This document shows positions 36,109 through 46,430 of a stretch of DNA of 64,000 bases, in pieces. Each line of letters begins with the position of its first letter. The stretch's first letter is position 1. The translations under genes and the position numbers were made by a program. The stretch comes from Reddybacter sp041277045 (GTDB lineage Bacteria > Pseudomonadota > Gammaproteobacteria > Pseudomonadales > Porticoccaceae). The notes beneath the pieces were generated by a model. The model was given only the letters and a program-made list of their open reading frames with translations, searched no databases and was not told the DNA's origin. Where the stretch lies: positions 372,001 to 436,000 of the forward strand of contig JBGFSY010000002.1 in assembly GCA_041277045.1 (NCBI GenBank), read 5' to 3'.

Positions 36109-37461
36109 ATGGCATTTCTACAAATGGTTTTTTACACCCTTATCGTACTCGGAGTTTTGGTGACTTTTCACGAGTTTGGTCACTTTTGGGTTGCCCGACG
36201 TTGTGGTATCAAGGTCACGCGTTTCTCCATTGGTTTTGGTACGCCACTGTTTCGCTGGCGGGATCGCCACGACACTGAGTTTGTCATCGCGCTCTTGCCC
36301 CTCGGTGGCTATGTGAAAATGGTCGACGAGCGAGAGGGTAATGTCAGCGAAGAGGATTTACCTTTAGCCTTCAATCGCAAAACGGTTGGGCAAAGGATGG
36401 CCACGGTTGCCGCGGGGCCAATCGCGAATTTTTTTCTCGCTATATTGCTCTACTGGGTGGTCTATATGCTCGGTGTGCAGGGCGTCGCCCCGATTATTGG
36501 TGAGGTTAAGTCCGGCTCGATTGCGGAAGCGGCGGGCTTAGAGGCTGGCCAGGAAATACTGGCCGTTGATGGCGAGCCTACCCCAACCTGGCAAACCCTC
36601 GGCGAGCGCCTGGTGCATCGTATTGGTGACGACGGCGAGATCCAATTCACGGTGTCCTATGCTGATTCAAATTTGCAGTACGACAGTACGGCATCTCTCG
36701 TGGGCTGGCAGATCGATGCGAAAGTCCCCGATCCCATTGGCAGTATGGGGATTGAGCTGTACCGCCCGAAAGTACTGCCTCTTACAGACGTTGTCACACC
36801 GGATAGTCCCGCAGATAAAGCGGGGTTTGTTAGTGGTGATCTTGTTATATCTGCCGATGGCATTGATATGCCCGATTGGTATGCCTGGGTCGAGCACGTC
36901 AGAGCAAGGCCGGATCAAACCATCGCAGTGCTTGTCGAGCGAGAAGGGCAGACTCGGGAGCTGAGTGTGACGCCGCGTCGTGTTGAGCAGGGGGGGGAAG
37001 TATTTGGGCAAGTCGGTGTCAGTGTCGTGACACCAGAATGGTCAGAGGACTTTTACCGTGAAACCCGTTACGGGCCGGTCGGCGCTTTTAAGAAAGCTCT
37101 GTCGCAAACAGGCTCCACAACACAAATGATCTTTAACTCTATTGGCAAGATGCTAACCGGTGCTCTTTCGGTCGAGCATTTAAGTGGGCCCATCACCATT
37201 GCCAAGGTGGCGAGTACTTCTGCCGACTACGGTTTGGTGCCCTTTTTACAGTTTATGGCGCTGCTCAGTGTCAGCCTTGGTGTGCTCAACCTATTGCCGG
37301 TGCCAGTATTGGATGGCGGCCATCTGCTCTACTATATGCTCGAGCTTGTCAAAGGCAGTCCGGTATCCCTCCGTGTTCAGGAAGTAGGGCAACAAGTGGG
37401 ATTGTTCTTAATTATTGGTTTGATGGTGCTAGCACTATACAATGACCTGCTGCGGCTTTAA
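36109..37461 (+). CDS. rseP: RIP metalloprotease, sigma-E pathway site-2 protease
   Basis: Exactly 450 residues, as in E. coli. The zinc motif HEFGH is near residue 21-25 in the first helix, two PDZ domains occupy the periplasmic middle (ILAVDGEPTPTW and DLVISADGIDMPDW), and the second zinc ligand is in LNLLPVPVLDGGH. It cuts anti-sigma-E factor RseA within the membrane after DegS. It sits next to bamA, whose defects feed the same envelope-stress signal. Confidence 0.96.
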   Translation: MAFLQMVFYTLIVLGVLVTFHEFGHFWVARRCGIKVTRFSIGFGTPLFRWRDRHDTEFVIALLPLGGYVKMVDEREGNVSEEDLPLAFNRKTVGQRMATVAAGPIANFFLAILLYWVVYMLGVQGVAPIIGEVKSGSIAEAAGLEAGQEILAVDGEPTPTWQTLGERLVHRIGDDGEIQFTVSYADSNLQYDSTASLVGWQIDAKVPDPIGSMGIELYRPKVLPLTDVVTPDSPADKAGFVSGDLVISADGIDMPDWYAWVEHVRARPDQTIAVLVEREGQTRELSVTPRRVEQGGEVFGQVGVSVVTPEWSEDFYRETRYGPVGAFKKALSQTGSTTQMIFNSIGKMLTGALSVEHLSGPITIAKVASTSADYGLVPFLQFMALLSVSLGVLNLLPVPVLDGGHLLYYMLELVKGSPVSLRVQEVGQQVGLFLIIGLMVLALYNDLLRL

Positions 37462-37503
37462 GTCGATAACCTAAACTAACAACAAGAGTTACCTTACGCG
37501 TCC

Positions 37504-39822
37504 ATGAAACGACTTTTCCTGCCGTTCTTGCTTTGCCTGTGCCCTCTGTTCGCTATTGCCGATGTGTTTCAGATTGAAGATATCCGTCTTGACGGCCTCC
37601 AAAGGGTCTCGGCGGGAACTGTCTTTGCCTCACTGCCTGTTCAGGCCGGTGAGCTTATCGATGAGGAGGGTATTCGTGTAGCGGTACGGACTCTTTTCAA
37701 AACCGGTTATTTTGATGATATAAATATTGCCCGCGAGGCCAATGTTCTTGTTGTCAGTCTAAAAGAGCGCCCCGCAGTTGCTGAGATTAATATTGATGGC
37801 AACAAGGCTATTGAAACGCCCGATCTGTTAAATGCCCTGCGCGATTCCGGCCTGGCTGAAGGGCAAATTTTTAAGCAGACGGTGCTTGAAGGCATGAGTC
37901 AGGAGTTGCGCCGTCAATATGTCAGCCAGGGCCGCTACGGTGCTTCGGTTGTCTCAGATATTGAGGTCTTGCCACGCAATCGCGTAGCGATCAATCTGAC
38001 TATTGATGAGGGCCAAGTTGCCTCGATCAAGCATATCAATGTTGTGGGTAACAATGCCTTTGACGATGAGACGATACTTAAACTCTTTGAATTAAAAACC
38101 GGCAATATGTTGTCCTGGATTTTTAACGACGATAAATATTCTCGTGAAAAATTGTCGGGTGATCTGGAGCGTATTGAATCCTGGTATCTGGACCGTGGTT
38201 ATCTGAAGTTCGTCATTGATTCAACACAAGTTTCGCTAAGCCCTGATAGAGACGCTGTATTTGTCACCGTGAATATTACTGAGGGGGATGTTTATACGGT
38301 CGGAGAGGTTGAACTTGCCGGTGAGTTGATTCTGCCCGAAAAATTTTTACGCTTGATGATTTTAACGCGTAAAGGAATGACTTTTTCCCAGGCCTTGATG
38401 ACTCGGACTAACGATATGATTATTCGCCGCCTGGGGGCTGATGGTTACACGTTTGCTGAAGTTGAAGCTTATCCTGATATTAATGAAGAGGATAAGACGG
38501 CGAAGATTACCTATTATGTGACACCCGGTAAGCGCTCTTATGTGCGACGCATTGAATTTCGCGGCAACTCCAAAACTGACGACGAGGTCTTGCGCCGTGA
38601 AATGCGGCAGCTGGAAGGGGCCTCAGCGTCCAACACTTTACTGGAGCGGTCAAAAGTCAGACTTGAGCGTTTAAGCTACTTTAAACAAGTGGATATGGAG
38701 ACCCGAGAGGTGCCGGGGACCGATGATCAACTTGATGTTTTTTATACGGTTGAAGAACAGCCATCGGGCAGTGTCGGTGCTAGCCTGGGTATTGCTCAGG
38801 GTTCGGGTATTGTTCTCGGTGGTAACGTTTCGGAAAATAACTTTTTTGGCACCGGTAACTCCGTGAGTCTCGGGCTGAGTAGTAGTAGTTACCGAGATAG
38901 CGCGTCTTTGTCTTTTAACAATCCTTACTTTACCAAAGATGGTGTGAGCGCCGGTTATCGCGTTGCATTCACGGCAACTGACTATGGTGAATTTGATGTT
39001 GCGGATTACACCACAGATAGTCTCAGTACGAGTGTCAACTTTGGATATCCTCTCTCAGAAACTTCGCGAATTAGTATTGGCTTTGGTTTTGAGCAACTGG
39101 AAGTTGATGTGGGGATATTTCCAACGCTAGAAATTTTGCAGTTTCTTCGCGACAACGGTGATAACTACCAGATGATTACCAGTACTTTGAGCTGGAGTCA
39201 GTCAACCTTGAACCGTGGCGTATTAGCAACGCGAGGTGCATCTCAGCGGCTCGGTGTTGAATTCTCTACCCCCATTGGTGATATGGAATACCTCAAATTC
39301 AGTTATTCGGGCCAGTATTTCCGCCCCCTGACTCGCAGTTTGACGTTGCATTTAAAAACTGATCTTGGCTATGGCATAGGTCTGGGTGATACGGATCGCT
39401 TGCCATTTTTTAAGAATTATTACGGCGGCGGTTTTGGTTCTGTGCGTGGCTTTGAGCGAAATAGCCTGGGGCCTCAGGACACACCGAATCCTTTTACTGG
39501 TGATGACTCAGATGCCTTTGGGGGCAACGTAAAGATTACGGGCACGGCAGAAGTGATTTTCCCCGTCCCATTTATGGCGGATAATCGTAGTGTTCAGGCG
39601 GCTGTCTTCCTTGATGCGGGTAATGTTTTTGATACAGAGTGTAATAAGACACAGGTCAATTGCTTTCGTCCAGAGCTTGGAGAATTACGCTATTCGATCG
39701 GTATCGGTGGTACTTGGTTGAGTGGCTTCGGTCCGATTACTGTTGCGCTAGCCAGGGCTTTGAATGAAGGCGATTTTGATGAAACTGAGGTTTTCCAGTT
39801 TTCGCTAGGGCAGGGTTTCTAA
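37504..39822 (+). CDS. bamA: Outer membrane protein assembly factor BamA
   Basis: A 772-residue Omp85 protein with a signal peptide (cleavage near FAIA/DVFQ). Five POTRA repeats occupy about residues 20-420 (for example VRRIEFRGNSKTDDEV), and the C-terminal barrel carries the VRGFERN motif of strand 13 loop L6 (V/I-R-G-F) and ends in an aromatic (QFSLGQGF). It inserts beta-barrel proteins into the outer membrane. Slightly shorter than E. coli BamA (810). Confidence 0.96.
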   Translation: MKRLFLPFLLCLCPLFAIADVFQIEDIRLDGLQRVSAGTVFASLPVQAGELIDEEGIRVAVRTLFKTGYFDDINIAREANVLVVSLKERPAVAEINIDGNKAIETPDLLNALRDSGLAEGQIFKQTVLEGMSQELRRQYVSQGRYGASVVSDIEVLPRNRVAINLTIDEGQVASIKHINVVGNNAFDDETILKLFELKTGNMLSWIFNDDKYSREKLSGDLERIESWYLDRGYLKFVIDSTQVSLSPDRDAVFVTVNITEGDVYTVGEVELAGELILPEKFLRLMILTRKGMTFSQALMTRTNDMIIRRLGADGYTFAEVEAYPDINEEDKTAKITYYVTPGKRSYVRRIEFRGNSKTDDEVLRREMRQLEGASASNTLLERSKVRLERLSYFKQVDMETREVPGTDDQLDVFYTVEEQPSGSVGASLGIAQGSGIVLGGNVSENNFFGTGNSVSLGLSSSSYRDSASLSFNNPYFTKDGVSAGYRVAFTATDYGEFDVADYTTDSLSTSVNFGYPLSETSRISIGFGFEQLEVDVGIFPTLEILQFLRDNGDNYQMITSTLSWSQSTLNRGVLATRGASQRLGVEFSTPIGDMEYLKFSYSGQYFRPLTRSLTLHLKTDLGYGIGLGDTDRLPFFKNYYGGGFGSVRGFERNSLGPQDTPNPFTGDDSDAFGGNVKITGTAEVIFPVPFMADNRSVQAAVFLDAGNVFDTECNKTQVNCFRPELGELRYSIGIGGTWLSGFGPITVALARALNEGDFDETEVFQFSLGQGF

Positions 39823-39874
39823 TACTGAAAACAGGTTTTAATAAGTACCATAACTTTAGGATGGGAGAGTGGAT

Positions 39875-40384
39875 GTGTGTAGTGTAAAACGTTTGTTGTT
39901 AGTGTTGGCTTGCGTGTTGAGCTTTAGTGCGATGGCTGAAGAAAATATTGCCGTTATTGATGTTGCCAGAGCTATTTTTAGTTCAGAAATTGCCAAACAG
40001 CGCCAGGAAGAAATGCAGAGCGGCTCTGAGTTTGCCTCGCTGCAAGCTAAATATGACAATATTGGCGCAGATATGAAAGCCCTGCAAAAGGAAGTGGAAG
40101 GAAAGGCCATGACCCTGTCTCAGGAGCAGGCTGCAGAATATAAGAAAAAGATGGAGTATTTACGTGCCGATATGGAGCTAGTCTCACGTAAGCTTCAAGC
40201 AGAAATCAAAGAATTACAAAACAGAATTATGCAGGAACTGCAGCCAAAAGCTCTGGAATCAATTAAAGAGTTGGTCGAAGAGGGTAAGATCACACTGTTA
40301 CTACAACGGGAGTCGGTAATTTCTGCAACACCCGATAAAGACTTAACCGGTAAGTTGGTTGAACGTCTGAATAAGAAAAGCTGA
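39875..40384 (+). CDS. skp: Periplasmic chaperone Skp/OmpH
   Basis: Signal peptide VKRLLLVLACVLSFSAMA then mature EENIAVIDVARAIF. The rest is a long charged coiled coil, as expected for the tentacles of trimeric Skp. Start chosen at the GTG 39875, seven bases after GGAG; an in-frame GTG at 39869 would add two residues, and the nearby ATG at 39861 is out of frame and stops after eight codons. It shields unfolded outer-membrane proteins on the way to BamA, encoded just upstream. 169 residues. Confidence 0.9.
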   Translation: MCSVKRLLLVLACVLSFSAMAEENIAVIDVARAIFSSEIAKQRQEEMQSGSEFASLQAKYDNIGADMKALQKEVEGKAMTLSQEQAAEYKKKMEYLRADMELVSRKLQAEIKELQNRIMQELQPKALESIKELVEEGKITLLLQRESVISATPDKDLTGKLVERLNKKS

Positions 40385-40401
40385 TAAGTAGTATTGCTAC
40401 A

Positions 40402-41421
40402 ATGCCCATAAGTTATAACCTGCAAGAAATTGCCGATCACCTGGGAGCAGAGCTTCGGGGTGATCCGGCCTGTCAAATAAGGGGCTTAAATACGCTTGAG
40501 CTTGGCCAGGCGGGCGATTTGGTTTTCCTTGCTAATAAGTCTTACGAGTGCTACCTAAGTACCACCCAGGCGAGTGCCGTGCTCGTTGAGCCGCGTTTTG
40601 CTGCGGAAGTAAGCTCTAATGCTCTGGTGTTGAAGAACCCTTATGTCGGATATGCAAAGATCAGTGCCTGGTTTGATACAAGTGCTCATGCCCTCAGTGG
40701 AATTCACCCCACGGCGGTTGTTGCAGACTCTGCCGTACTCGCAGCCGACGTTACCATCGGCCCCCATGCCGTCATCGGTGAGCGGGTAAGGCTTGATGCC
40801 GGGGTGAGCATCGGCTCTGGAGTTTCAATTGGTAATGACAGCGCCATTGGCAGTGGTTCTCGTTTGTATAGCAATGTCAGTGTCTATCACGGTGTCAGTA
40901 TTGGTCGTAATGCGTTGATACACAGCAGCACAGTGATTGGTTCAGACGGCTTTGGTTTTGCTAATGATGGCGGTAAGTGGGTGAAAATTCACCAGCTTGG
41001 CGGCGTTGAAATTGGCGACAATGTTGAAATTGGTGCTTGCACGACGATTGATCGAGGTGCTCTGGGCAACACAGTGATTGAAGATGGTGTCATTCTCGAT
41101 AATCACGTACAGATCGCCCACAATGTACGTATTGGTGAAAACACAGCAATGGCTGCTTACGCCGGTATTGCCGGTAGCACGACCATAGGTAAAAATTGTA
41201 TCTTCGCAGGTCAGGCTGGTGCAGTTGGCCATATCTCAGTGGCTGACGGGGTGATGGCTCAGGCGCGCTGTACTATTTCTAAATCGACAAGCAAAGCAGG
41301 GTCTTACTCTTCTGGTTTGTTGATGTCCGAAACATCTGCGTGGCGGAAAAATGCCGTACGTTTTGGCCAGCTTGACGATATGGCTCGACGCTTGAAGAAG
41401 CTCGAAAAAGATAAGCTTTAA
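40402..41421 (+). CDS. lpxD: UDP-3-O-(3-hydroxyacyl)glucosamine N-acyltransferase
   Basis: A 339-residue trimeric left-handed beta-helix acyltransferase. N-terminal uridine-binding domain, then many hexapeptide repeats (IGPHAVIGERVRL and similar), with the catalytic His in DNHVQIAHNVRIG. It adds the second acyl chain in lipid A synthesis. It follows skp and precedes fabZ as in most gammaproteobacteria. Confidence 0.95.
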   Translation: MPISYNLQEIADHLGAELRGDPACQIRGLNTLELGQAGDLVFLANKSYECYLSTTQASAVLVEPRFAAEVSSNALVLKNPYVGYAKISAWFDTSAHALSGIHPTAVVADSAVLAADVTIGPHAVIGERVRLDAGVSIGSGVSIGNDSAIGSGSRLYSNVSVYHGVSIGRNALIHSSTVIGSDGFGFANDGGKWVKIHQLGGVEIGDNVEIGACTTIDRGALGNTVIEDGVILDNHVQIAHNVRIGENTAMAAYAGIAGSTTIGKNCIFAGQAGAVGHISVADGVMAQARCTISKSTSKAGSYSSGLLMSETSAWRKNAVRFGQLDDMARRLKKLEKDKL

Positions 41422-41475
41422 AAAGGTAGTTAAATAAGTCGTACCAGTTCAGGTTTTTCGAGTGTAAGGAATTTA

Positions 41476-41919
41476 ATGGATATTGAAGAAATAAAGAAAC
41501 TATTACCCCATCGTTACCCGTTTTTATTGGTCGACCGTGTTTTAGAGATAGAATTAGGCAAGCGCATCCTCGCCTACAAAAACATCAGCGCCAATGAAGA
41601 GGTGTTTAATGGTCATTTCCCAGAAAGACAAATCTTTCCCGGGGTGATGATTGTTGAGGCGATGGCTCAGGCTGCGGGCTTGCTCGGTTTTGCCTCAGTG
41701 AATAAACAGGAGGGTGATAACTCCCTGTATTTATTTGCTGGAGTGGATAATGCGCGTTTTAAGCGTCCGGTTGTACCAGGTGATCGCTTGATGCTCGAAG
41801 CTGAAATTGATTCCAATAAGCGCAATATTTGGCGCTTTATTTGTAGCGCTCATGTTGATGAGCAGCTGGTTTGTCGGGCTACTATCCTTTGTGCTCTGCA
41901 AGGTGATAATGCCAAGTGA
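41476..41919 (+). CDS. fabZ: 3-hydroxyacyl-[acyl-carrier-protein] dehydratase
   Basis: A 147-residue hot-dog-fold dehydratase. [14 protein letters not shown] and [20 protein letters not shown] contain the catalytic His and Glu. It dehydrates 3-hydroxyacyl-ACP in fatty acid synthesis and competes with LpxA for the same substrate pool, which is why they are usually encoded together. Confidence 0.96.
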   Translation: MDIEEIKKLLPHRYPFLLVDRVLEIELGKRILAYKNISANEEVFNGHFPERQIFPGVMIVEAMAQAAGLLGFASVNKQEGDNSLYLFAGVDNARFKRPVVPGDRLMLEAEIDSNKRNIWRFICSAHVDEQLVCRATILCALQGDNAK

Positions 41920-42012
41920 GTTTGATCAAATAATACAGTTAAGTAATACAGTTAAGTAATGCGCTTAAGTCATAGCGCTATATCCGGATGTTGAATGGTG
42001 TGAATTGAGAAT

Positions 42013-42789
42013 ATGACGAAGATACATCCCGCAGCAATTATTGATCCCTCTGCGCAACTTGGCGAAAATGTTGAAGTTGGCCCCTGGACGCAAATTGGCC
42101 CGAATGTACAGGTCGGTGATAACTGCGTTATCCACTCCCATGTGGTGCTGAAAGGGCCGACTGTGATTGGTAAAAACAACCGCATCTTTCAGTTTTCAAC
42201 TCTGGGTGAAGACACCCCCGATATGAAATTTCAGGGTGAAGAAACCCACCTCATCGTCGGTGACAATAATACTTTCCGCGAAGGTGTCACCGTGCACCGG
42301 GGCACTGTGCAAGATAATGCAGAAACCCGCATTGGCTCCGATAATCTTTTTATGGCCTATGTCCATGTCGGCCATGATTGCGTGGTCGGCAATCACAATA
42401 TTCTGGTGAATAACGCCTCCATATCCGGCCATATTCACGTCGGTGACTGGGTATTTCTCTCCGGTTACACGCTGATACATCAGTTCGTCAAAATTGGCTC
42501 CCATGCTTTTCTGGGTGCAGGTGCTTATCTCAATCAGGATTTGCCAGCCTATGTGATGGCGGCGGGGCACCCGGCTAAACCACGAACCATTAACAAGGTT
42601 GGCCTGGAGCGACGAGGCTTCGACAAGGCGCAGATTTTGGCAATTAACAAAGCCTACAAAATACTTTATCGCCAGGGTTTAAAGCTCGATGAGGCAATGA
42701 CACGTATTCTTGCCAACGAAGAGCATCGCGATGTACTGCAGCCCTTTATCGACTCAATAAATAACACCGAGCGCGGCATTATTCGTTAA
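42013..42789 (+). CDS. lpxA: UDP-N-acetylglucosamine O-acyltransferase
   Basis: A 258-residue left-handed beta-helix enzyme (E. coli 262). Hexapeptide repeats fill the first 190 residues; the catalytic His lies in LFMAYVHVGHDC; the C-terminal helices include RRGFDKAQI. It transfers 3-hydroxyacyl from ACP to UDP-GlcNAc, the first lipid A step. lpxB starts two bases after its stop. Confidence 0.96.
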   Translation: MTKIHPAAIIDPSAQLGENVEVGPWTQIGPNVQVGDNCVIHSHVVLKGPTVIGKNNRIFQFSTLGEDTPDMKFQGEETHLIVGDNNTFREGVTVHRGTVQDNAETRIGSDNLFMAYVHVGHDCVVGNHNILVNNASISGHIHVGDWVFLSGYTLIHQFVKIGSHAFLGAGAYLNQDLPAYVMAAGHPAKPRTINKVGLERRGFDKAQILAINKAYKILYRQGLKLDEAMTRILANEEHRDVLQPFIDSINNTERGIIR

Positions 42790-42791
42790 TC

Positions 42792-43952
42792 GTGACTAAT
42801 CGTCCTTTACGCATTGGCCTTGTCGTCGGCGAGGCCTCAGGTGACCAGCTTGGCGCAGGCTTGATAGCGGCCCTGCAAAAAAGCCACCCCGATGCCATCT
42901 TTGAAGGTGTTGGCGGCCCCAAAATGCAGGCCCTGGGCTGTATTTCTCTTTATCCCATGGAAACCCTCTCTGTCATGGGGCTGGTTGAACCGCTCAAGCG
43001 TTTACCTGCTTTACTGCGTATGCGCCGTGGCCTGGTTGACCACTTTATCGCCCAAGCTCCCGACGTATTTATTGGTATCGACGCCCCCGATTTTAATCTT
43101 GGCATTGAGCTGCGCTTAAAAAAAGCCGGTATTCCCACTGTTCATTACGTTAGTCCTTCAGTCTGGGCCTGGCGTCAGGGGCGGATTAAAAAAATTGCGC
43201 GTGCAGTTGACCACATGCTGACTTTGCTACCCTTCGAGGCGGATTTTTACCAGCGTCATAATGTACCGGTGACTTTTGTTGGGCACCATCTGGCAGACGA
43301 CTTGCCGTTGGAACCAGATATGCTCGGTGCTCGAGCCCAACTAAATTTGCCGAGTAATACGCCGGTTATCGCGTTGTTACCGGGCAGCCGGCAGTCAGAA
43401 GTCGCACTATTGGGCCAGCTGTTTCTCGATACGGCACGGCTCTGCTTAAAACAAAATCCCGAGCTATCATTCATTCTGCCGGCAGCCAACCCCGCACGTC
43501 GTCAACAGATTAATGCAATGCTAGCCGATGCTGGGGACTTGCCGGTAACGGTACTCGATGGACAATCTCATTTGGCGATGGAGGCCGCTGATGTTGTCTT
43601 GCTTGCGTCCGGAACCACAGCCCTTGAAGCGATGCTACTGAAAAAACCGATGGTTGTGAGTTATAAAACCGGTTGGCTGACACACGCCATTATTTCCAGA
43701 ATGTTGAAAGTGCCCTATGTCTCTCTACCCAATCTTCTGGCCGGTCGAGAATTAGTCCCTGAAGTCCTGCAAGATGATGCCACCGCAGAAACCCTTGCTG
43801 AACTCTTACTGGCCCGCCTCGGGAATTCGGCACTTGCCGTCAAACTGCGCAGTGAGTTCACAGAGATACATCAGCAAATAAAATGTAATGGCAATCAGAA
43901 AGCTGCTGAGGCTGTCCTCGCTGTGATTGCCGAACAGAAAAACAAGTACTAA
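42792..43952 (+). CDS. lpxB: Lipid-A-disaccharide synthase
   Basis: A 386-residue GT-B glycosyltransferase. Conserved [38 protein letters not shown] and the nucleotide-sugar block [12 protein letters not shown]. It joins UDP-2,3-diacylglucosamine and lipid X. Start codon is GTG, tightly following lpxA; the stop overlaps rnhB by one base (TAATG). Confidence 0.96.
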   Translation: MTNRPLRIGLVVGEASGDQLGAGLIAALQKSHPDAIFEGVGGPKMQALGCISLYPMETLSVMGLVEPLKRLPALLRMRRGLVDHFIAQAPDVFIGIDAPDFNLGIELRLKKAGIPTVHYVSPSVWAWRQGRIKKIARAVDHMLTLLPFEADFYQRHNVPVTFVGHHLADDLPLEPDMLGARAQLNLPSNTPVIALLPGSRQSEVALLGQLFLDTARLCLKQNPELSFILPAANPARRQQINAMLADAGDLPVTVLDGQSHLAMEAADVVLLASGTTALEAMLLKKPMVVSYKTGWLTHAIISRMLKVPYVSLPNLLAGRELVPEVLQDDATAETLAELLLARLGNSALAVKLRSEFTEIHQQIKCNGNQKAAEAVLAVIAEQKNKY

Positions 43953-44563
43953 TGGCCCCGAGTGTCCGGCACGTACAAGTAGATCCTCAGTGGGGAGGTA
44001 TTCGTCTGCTTGCTGGCGTCGATGAAGTAGGACGGGGGCCACTAGCGGGTGATGTGGTGACAGCTGCGGTTATTCTTGACCCAAAGCGACCGATTGATGG
44101 TCTGGCAGACTCAAAAAAACTCAGTGAGAAGCGACGTCAAAGTCTTTATCACGAGATTGTGGAAAAGGCTCTACACTGGTCTCTGGGGCGAGCCAGTGTG
44201 GCAGAGATTGATGATATTAATATTCTGCAAGCGACAATGCTCGCCATGGTGAGAGCCGTTGATGGCTTACCCGTAAGCCCAGAATTCGTGCTAGTTGATG
44301 GCAACCGATTACCCCGCTGGGATTACAAAGCGCAGGCCGTGGTCGGTGGTGATGGCCGTGTGGCGGCGATCAGTGCTGCATCAATTATTGCCAAGGTCAC
44401 TCGCGATGCTGAGTTGGCCGAGCTCGACAAACTTTACCCGGGCTATGGGTTTGCCGCTCACAAGGGTTATGGTACGGCGCAACATGTTGCTGCTTTGAAG
44501 ACGCTGGGACCGTGCCCTGTGCACCGTCAGTCCTTTCGCCCGGTTAGAGAGAGTCAACGCTAA
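43952..44563 (+). CDS. rnhB: Ribonuclease HII
   Basis: A 203-residue RNase H fold enzyme. [17 protein letters not shown] carries the first catalytic Asp-Glu pair, VDGNRLP the next Asp, and ITRD-like KVTRDAEL the last. It removes misincorporated ribonucleotides and RNA-DNA hybrids. Last gene of the lpx run. dnaE, which usually follows rnhB in gammaproteobacteria, is absent here; the next gene is arsS. Confidence 0.95.
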   Translation: MAPSVRHVQVDPQWGGIRLLAGVDEVGRGPLAGDVVTAAVILDPKRPIDGLADSKKLSEKRRQSLYHEIVEKALHWSLGRASVAEIDDINILQATMLAMVRAVDGLPVSPEFVLVDGNRLPRWDYKAQAVVGGDGRVAAISAASIIAKVTRDAELAELDKLYPGYGFAAHKGYGTAQHVAALKTLGPCPVHRQSFRPVRESQR

Positions 44564-44664
44564 TATTCTGCCTGCTTATGTATTCTATTTTCATGGGCAA
44601 AAAATCGAATAGGGCAGTTAAAGAGAACCACTCTGTTTGAACAATTGTTGGGAATATAAATACC

Positions 44665-45669
44665 GTGCTTGATACGCGAACCCTACTATTAGAAAGTGAC
44701 TTCCCCGCGATACAGCGCGACGTGCCAGAGACCCTACAGGTCAATCTCGGTTATCTCTGCAATTTGAGCTGTACCCACTGCCACGTCAACGCCGGGCCAA
44801 AACGCACTGAATTAATGGCGCGTGAGCAGATTGACCTGGTGCTTGAGGTGCTGCAGCAACGTCATTTGAAAACACTTGATTTAACGGGCGGCGCGCCGGA
44901 GATGAACCCCCACTTTCGCTATCTTATTGAGCAGGCGCGGAGGCTTGGCGTAACGGTGGTAGATCGCTGTAATTTGACCATATTGCAGGAGCCCGGTTAT
45001 GAAGACCTTGCTGAGTTTCTCGCCGCTCAGGGCGTCGAAATTGTTGCCTCACTGCCGTGTTATTCCGCACAAAATGTCGCCGAGCAGCGCGGCAAGGGTA
45101 TTTTTGAAAGTAGTATTGCGGCACTGAAAAAGCTCAATGCTCTGGGTTACGGGCAGGGCGAAGCGCTAACGTTAAACCTTGTTTACAATCCCAATGGTAC
45201 TTTTTTACCACCGTCACAAGTGGCTCTTGAGCAAGAGTATAAAGCCCATCTGCAACAAGACTTTGGCCTGCAATTCGATCAGCTTTTCACCATAACTAAT
45301 ATGCCCATTAAGCGTTATGGCGCCATGTTACTGGCTAAAGGCGAGTACAAAGCCTACATGCAATTGTTAAAAGATAACTACAGTGCGGATAATTTAGAAA
45401 CGCTGATGTGCCGGCGTTTGCTCAGCGTCAACTGGCAGGGCTATCTCTATGATTGTGATTTTAATCAGATGCTTGAATTACCGATTAATTCTGGAAGCCA
45501 CATTATTAATAATCAACAGAACGTCATTGGCTCAGATAGGCCGCGCCCCCATTTACGGGATTTGTTAGTGACTGATTTTTCTGCTCAGGCCATTGTTGTC
45601 GGCGAGCACTGTTACGCCTGTACAGCAGGGCAGGGTAGTAGCTGTGGAGGTTCTTTAAATGAGGAATAA
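44665..45669 (+). CDS. arsS: Arsenosugar biosynthesis radical SAM protein ArsS
   Basis: A 334-residue radical SAM enzyme with the cluster motif C32-x3-C36-x2-C39 (CNLSCTHCH), followed by DLTGGAPEMNPHF, the SAM/GGE-like motif. The C-terminal half is the Cys-rich DUF3641 region, with CYACTAGQGSSCGG near residues 316-329; in some relatives a selenocysteine occupies this part, but here all codons are Cys. ArsS is reported to join 5'-deoxyadenosyl radical chemistry to dimethylarsenic, yielding the arsenosugar precursor. Start is GTG. It is followed by two glycosyltransferases that travel with this family. No arsM methyltransferase is nearby, so the methylated substrate would come from elsewhere. 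Confidence 0.88.
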   Translation: MLDTRTLLLESDFPAIQRDVPETLQVNLGYLCNLSCTHCHVNAGPKRTELMAREQIDLVLEVLQQRHLKTLDLTGGAPEMNPHFRYLIEQARRLGVTVVDRCNLTILQEPGYEDLAEFLAAQGVEIVASLPCYSAQNVAEQRGKGIFESSIAALKKLNALGYGQGEALTLNLVYNPNGTFLPPSQVALEQEYKAHLQQDFGLQFDQLFTITNMPIKRYGAMLLAKGEYKAYMQLLKDNYSADNLETLMCRRLLSVNWQGYLYDCDFNQMLELPINSGSHIINNQQNVIGSDRPRPHLRDLLVTDFSAQAIVVGEHCYACTAGQGSSCGGSLNEE

Positions 45670-45673
45670 AGTA

Positions 45674-46396
45674 ATGAGCGATAGTGTGTCCCCAACAGAG
45701 AGTGATTCGCTACCACTGTCGATTATTATCCCCGTACTCAATGAAGCGGAAGAAATTTACCCCTGTCTACGGCGCTTACAGGAACTGCGCAAACAGGGGG
45801 TTGAGGTGATTGTAGTCGACGGCGGTAGTGACGATGACACCATTGCGGTGGCGACACCGCTGGCCGATCAGGTGATTAGTAGTCAAAAGGGTCGGGCGCG
45901 ACAAATGAATGCCGGTGCCGCACAGGCAGATCGAGACTGGTTGCTCTTCCTCCACGCAGACACACGGCTGCCCGTTAATTTACCCGATATTATGGTGGTG
46001 TGGGGTTTTACCCCCTCGGTGTGGGGCTTTTTTGCTATTAAGGTCAGGGGTGCACCGACGTTATTACGTATCGTGCAGTGGTTCATGAATCGTCGCTCCT
46101 TTATGACGAGTATTGGCACGGGTGACCAATGCCAGTTTGTTAAACGCGAGGTGTTTGAGCAGATAGGTGGCTTTGCCGACATTCCCTTGATGGAAGATAT
46201 TGAACTGAGCAAACAGCTTAAGAAAAAATCTCGCCCCCTCTTTGTCAATGCCAAGGCGGAGACCTCTGGCCGTAAGTGGCAAAGGGATGGGGTTTGGCCA
46301 ACTATTTTTTTGATGTGGCGCCTTCGTCTGGCCTATTTCTTCGGCGTCTCGCCAGAAATTCTTGAGCAGCGTTACTACCCACCTGAAAAGCCTTAA
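45674..46396 (+). CDS. TIGR04283-type arsenosugar-associated glycosyltransferase (GT-A, family 2-like)
   Basis: I prefer the ATG at 45674 because GAGG lies eight bases upstream; an earlier in-frame ATG (45659) overlaps the arsS end. About 240 residues. IIIPVLNEAEEI, VDGGSDDDT and HADTRLP are GT-A donor/metal motifs, and QCQFVKREVF the acceptor-side block. The family is found beside ArsS-type radical SAM proteins and is annotated as arsenosugar biosynthesis; it may build or modify the sugar part. Donor and acceptor are unknown. Confidence 0.82.
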   Translation: MSDSVSPTESDSLPLSIIIPVLNEAEEIYPCLRRLQELRKQGVEVIVVDGGSDDDTIAVATPLADQVISSQKGRARQMNAGAAQADRDWLLFLHADTRLPVNLPDIMVVWGFTPSVWGFFAIKVRGAPTLLRIVQWFMNRRSFMTSIGTGDQCQFVKREVFEQIGGFADIPLMEDIELSKQLKKKSRPLFVNAKAETSGRKWQRDGVWPTIFLMWRLRLAYFFGVSPEILEQRYYPPEKP

Positions 46397-46430
46397 TGCG
46401 GATTCTTCGTGCTTAATGAGAGGGAAGCTT

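Noticed and set aside
39861..39886. ATG at 39861 as the skp start
   Set aside because: It is out of frame with skp and meets TAA after eight codons; GTG 39875 fits the GGAG spacing.
44640..44649. AACAATTGTT palindrome before arsS
   Set aside because: A 10-bp AT-rich palindrome is expected by chance and no promoter lines up with it.
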